Assembly: GCF_022179245.1 (NCBI RefSeq) | Contig: NZ_BPQM01000029.1 | Coordinates: 1-64,000 of the forward strand | Reading direction: 5' to 3' | DNA: 64,000 nt | From: Methylobacterium gregans | GTDB taxonomy: Bacteria > Pseudomonadota > Alphaproteobacteria > Rhizobiales > Beijerinckiaceae | Part shown: positions 61,626-64,000 of the stretch, in pieces | How positions within the stretch are numbered: the first letter of the stretch is position 1 | Layout: every line of letters starts with the position of its first letter | Notes under the pieces: generated by a model | Databases searched by the model: none | Told to the model about the DNA's origin: nothing | The model's input: only the letters and a program-made list of their open reading frames with translations | Position numbers and translations under genes: made by a program

Positions 61626-63637
61626 ACCAGGAGCTCTGGCCGCTCGCGCCGACACTCTTCGTCGCGGGCATCTTCTTCGTGTTCATCACGAACTGGCCGC
61701 GGCAGCGGAGCTGGGCGCGCACGCTCGCCTGCGTTTTCGTGCTCGCTGTCGCGGTCCGCTACCTCGTCTGGCGCCTCCTGCACACGGTGCTGCCCTACCC
61801 GGCGGACGGGAGTTTCGGCTTTCTCTGGACGTGGTTCGTGTTCTGCATCGAGCTCGGCGCCTTCGCCGACATCCTGCTGTTCCTCGTCGTCATGAGCCGC
61901 ACCGTCGATCGCAGCGCCGAGGCCGACCGCCTGGAGCGTGCCTTCTTCGCGCGCCCGGTCGAGGACCTCCCGGTGGTCGACATCTTCATCCCGACCTACA
62001 ACGAGCCCCTCGACGTGCTGGAGCGGACCATCGTCGGGGCGCTCGCCCTCGACTACCCGCGCGACCGCTTCAAGGTCTACGTCCTCGACGACAAGCGTCG
62101 CGACTGGCTGCGCGCGTATTGCGAGGAGAAGGGCGCCATCCACGTCACGAGGCCGGACAACGCCCACGCCAAGGCCGGCAACATGAACAACGGATTGACG
62201 GTCGCCTCGGGCGCGTTCGTGGCGATCTTCGATGCCGACTTCGTCCCCTACCGGAATTTCCTGCGCCGCACGCTGCCCTTCTTCACGGACCCGACGATCG
62301 GGATCGTGCAGACGCCGCAGCACTTCTTCAATAAGGATCCGGTGCAGGCCAACCTGGCGCTGGAGAAGGTCTGGCCCGACGAGCAGCGCCTGTTCTTCGA
62401 CGAGATGGCGGCGAGCCGCGATGCCTGGGACGTAAGCTTCTGCTGCGGCTCCTGCTCGATCGCCCGTCGCAGCGCGCTCGACGCCATCGGCGGTTTCCCA
62501 CACGACTCGATCACCGAGGACCTGCTCACCACGCTGGCCATGTTGAACCTCGGCTACAAGACCCGCTACCTGAACGAGCGCCTCTCGATGGGACTCGCGG
62601 CCGAGAATCTGAAGGGCTACTTCGTGCAGCGCGGGCGCTGGTGCCGGGGCGGCATCCAGACGATCTACCTGCACAACGGTCCCTTACGCGGCCCGGGCCT
62701 GAGCCTGTTTCAGCGGGTGATGTTCATCCCGCTGTCCTGGTTGATGCAGTATACGGTGCGGTTCGTGATCCTGATCGTGCCGGCCGTGTATCTCTGGACC
62801 GGCGCGGCGCCGCTCTACTTCACGGGCTCGCAGGATATCGTCTACTACCAGCTGCCGGTGCTGACCGCCTATTTCCTGCTCATGGGCTGGCTCACGCCGA
62901 CGCGCTACCTGCCGCTGGTCTCGAGCGCGGTGGGCACCTTCGCGACCTTCCGCATGCTGCCCGTGGTGGTCTCCAGCGTGGTCAAGCCCTTCGGGGTCCC
63001 GTTCCGGGTGACGCCGAAGGGCAGCGGCAACGAGGAGAGCGCGTTCGACGCCTACACCTTCTTCTCGATCGCCTTCTGGATCGCCGTGACGTTGCTAGGG
63101 CTCATCGTCAACATCGTGCCGGAATGGTCGCGCATCGGCGACGGCGAGTTCTCGGTGGTCTCGGCCTACTGGGCGGCCCTCAACGTCCTGGTCCTGATGG
63201 TCGCCGCGCTGATCTGCTTCGAGAAGGCGCGCCCGCTCCTCGACAGCTTCTCCACCGACGAGCCGGCCCGGGTCACGACCGGGGCAGAGCGCGTGCTGAG
63301 CGCGCGCGTGGTCGGCCTGTCGCTGGACGGCGGGGTCGCGGCCTTCGCGGAGGATCCCGGCCTGCGCTCTGATGAGCCCATCCGGATCGAGATGGAGCGG
63401 TTCCCGCAGCTCGAAGCGACGGTCACGGGCACAGCGCGGGGGCGCCGCTGTGGGCCGGTCCGGGTGAGCTTCTCCTACCATCTCCAGGGCGCCTGCCGGG
63501 ACACGATGATCGTCCGGCTCTACACAGGCTCGTATTCGCAGGATATCCGCAAGATCGATAAGTCGGCGATTTTCGGCGGCCTGTGGACGCGCCTGTTTGG
63601 CCGAAGTGATCGGGGGCTGGAAAGAAAAGAGGGTTGA
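61607..63637 (+). CDS. Cellulose-synthase-like family-2 glycosyltransferase with C-terminal PilZ domain
   Basis: 676 aa from a GTG at 61607; a TTG at 61592 is the alternative, and both overlap the HlyD stop. Membrane helices flank a GT2 domain with FIPTYNEPLDVLERTI, VLDDKRRDW, IFDADFVP, the base in SITEDLLT and the acceptor motif QRGRW. Four or more membrane segments follow, then a PilZ-like region (RVLSARVVGLSLDGGVAAF), which suggests control by cyclic-di-GMP. It synthesises and extrudes a beta-linked polysaccharide. No bcsB, bcsC or bcsZ is nearby, so the product need not be cellulose. Confidence 0.85.
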   Translation: MVQHLLDQELWPLAPTLFVAGIFFVFITNWPRQRSWARTLACVFVLAVAVRYLVWRLLHTVLPYPADGSFGFLWTWFVFCIELGAFADILLFLVVMSRTVDRSAEADRLERAFFARPVEDLPVVDIFIPTYNEPLDVLERTIVGALALDYPRDRFKVYVLDDKRRDWLRAYCEEKGAIHVTRPDNAHAKAGNMNNGLTVASGAFVAIFDADFVPYRNFLRRTLPFFTDPTIGIVQTPQHFFNKDPVQANLALEKVWPDEQRLFFDEMAASRDAWDVSFCCGSCSIARRSALDAIGGFPHDSITEDLLTTLAMLNLGYKTRYLNERLSMGLAAENLKGYFVQRGRWCRGGIQTIYLHNGPLRGPGLSLFQRVMFIPLSWLMQYTVRFVILIVPAVYLWTGAAPLYFTGSQDIVYYQLPVLTAYFLLMGWLTPTRYLPLVSSAVGTFATFRMLPVVVSSVVKPFGVPFRVTPKGSGNEESAFDAYTFFSIAFWIAVTLLGLIVNIVPEWSRIGDGEFSVVSAYWAALNVLVLMVAALICFEKARPLLDSFSTDEPARVTTGAERVLSARVVGLSLDGGVAAFAEDPGLRSDEPIRIEMERFPQLEATVTGTARGRRCGPVRVSFSYHLQGACRDTMIVRLYTGSYSQDIRKIDKSAIFGGLWTRLFGRSDRGLERKEG

Positions 63638-63790
63638 GCCACTCGTGTGACCCTGAAGCGAACGCGCGTTCGCATCCACTTGATGTCTATCATCAACAAT
63701 CCGGGAGCAGAGATCCCTCGCCGGTCGGCGCAGAAACCGTATCGTCATCGGAATTGGGCAATCGCCTGCCGACCGCTAGCGAGCGTCGGC

Positions 63791-64000
63791 TCAATCCTGA
63801 TCTTCCATCGACCGCACGATCCGGTCCGTGAGCGGCAGCACGAGGCGGCAGGTCATGCCATCGGGCGATAGGTTGAGCTGCGCCTCGGCCTCGAGCTGGT
63901 AGGTCAGCATCTCCTCTAGAACGATCCAGCCGAAGCCCCTGCGGCGGTCCTCGCTCGGATCGAGGCGCACGCCCGTCTCCGTCCAGTCGATCATCAGGAT
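63791..64000 (-). CDS. Histidine kinase, C-terminal end (HWE/HisKA_2 type), cut by window edge
   Basis: About 70 codons visible: DWTETGVRLDPSEDRRRGFGWIVLEEMLTYQLEAEAQLNLSPDGMTCRLVLPL. This is the last part of the ATPase domain of HWE/HisKA_2 kinases, where the G-x-G loop is replaced by RRRGFGW. The rest lies beyond the window. Sensor and partner are not visible. Confidence 0.75.
   Translation of the reverse strand: MLMIDWTETGVRLDPSEDRRRGFGWIVLEEMLTYQLEAEAQLNLSPDGMTCRLVLPLTDRIVRSMEDQD

Overview
The window is GC-rich, densely coded DNA that reads like an alphaproteobacterium of the Methylobacterium/Methylorubrum type (Hyphomicrobiales). This rests on gene content: a CsgH-containing curli locus, an HWE/HisKA_2-type histidine kinase tail, a SUV3-like RNA helicase, a PbfA/PhnWX phosphonate cluster, and many Tat-exported binding proteins and oxidoreductases. 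The genus is inferred, not proven. No rRNA, tRNA or CRISPR array was seen. Most of the sequence is accessory catabolism for organic S, N and P compounds.

Layout. (1) 1-4196: tartrate use: partial pyruvate kinase (folded back at the window edge), tartrate/D-malate dehydrogenase, MFS tartrate transporter, divergent GntR/FCD regulator. (2) 4359-15958: a sulfonate/organosulfur island with four substrate-binding proteins, two permease-ATPase pairs, two FMN-dependent LLM monooxygenases, a cupin, and an acyl-CoA-dehydrogenase-type remnant. (3) 16362-22340: a sigma-54 activator with two PAS domains, divergent from a cyanate operon (NrtABC-like transporter plus cyanase) that has a textbook -24/-12 promoter and an upstream dyad. 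(4) 22446-25127: a metallophosphoesterase gene broken by one nonsense codon, and a LysR regulator. (5) 25282-28314: an Lrp regulator divergent from alanine racemase and D-amino-acid dehydrogenase. (6) 28359-40386: 2-aminoethylphosphonate (AEP) catabolism: EamA transporter, DeoR and LysR regulators, phnW, phnX, an AEP ABC transporter with a fused permease, a PbfA-like lyase, and a frameshifted Na/Pi cotransporter. (7) 40607-46908: one tightly overlapping operon of a periplasmic molybdenum hydroxylase (IorAB type), flavocytochrome c sulfide dehydrogenase (FccAB/SoxEF) and SoxXYZA, without soxB or soxCD. Its SoxY ends in AACLEG instead of the canonical GGCGG arm. (8) 47060-54889: a curli (functional amyloid) locus with lytic transglycosylase, CsgG, CsgF, CsgH, three curlin-repeat proteins, a LuxR-type regulator and two unknown secreted proteins. 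(9) 55118-57034: a decayed chemoreceptor gene whose C-terminal piece lies on the opposite strand, as if by a local inversion. (10) 57341-64000: SUV3-like helicase, IS110 transposase remnant, a HlyD-like protein with a cellulose-synthase-like glycosyltransferase carrying a PilZ tail, and the end of a histidine kinase.

Working together, regions 2, 3 and 7 scavenge and oxidise organosulfur, cyanate and reduced sulfur. Region 6 extracts N, C and P from aminoethylphosphonates. Regions 8 and 10 supply an amyloid and an exopolysaccharide machine, a likely biofilm module. The most unusual system is region 7: a Sox core without SoxB and with a variant SoxY arm, wired to a molybdenum hydroxylase and a sulfide dehydrogenase.
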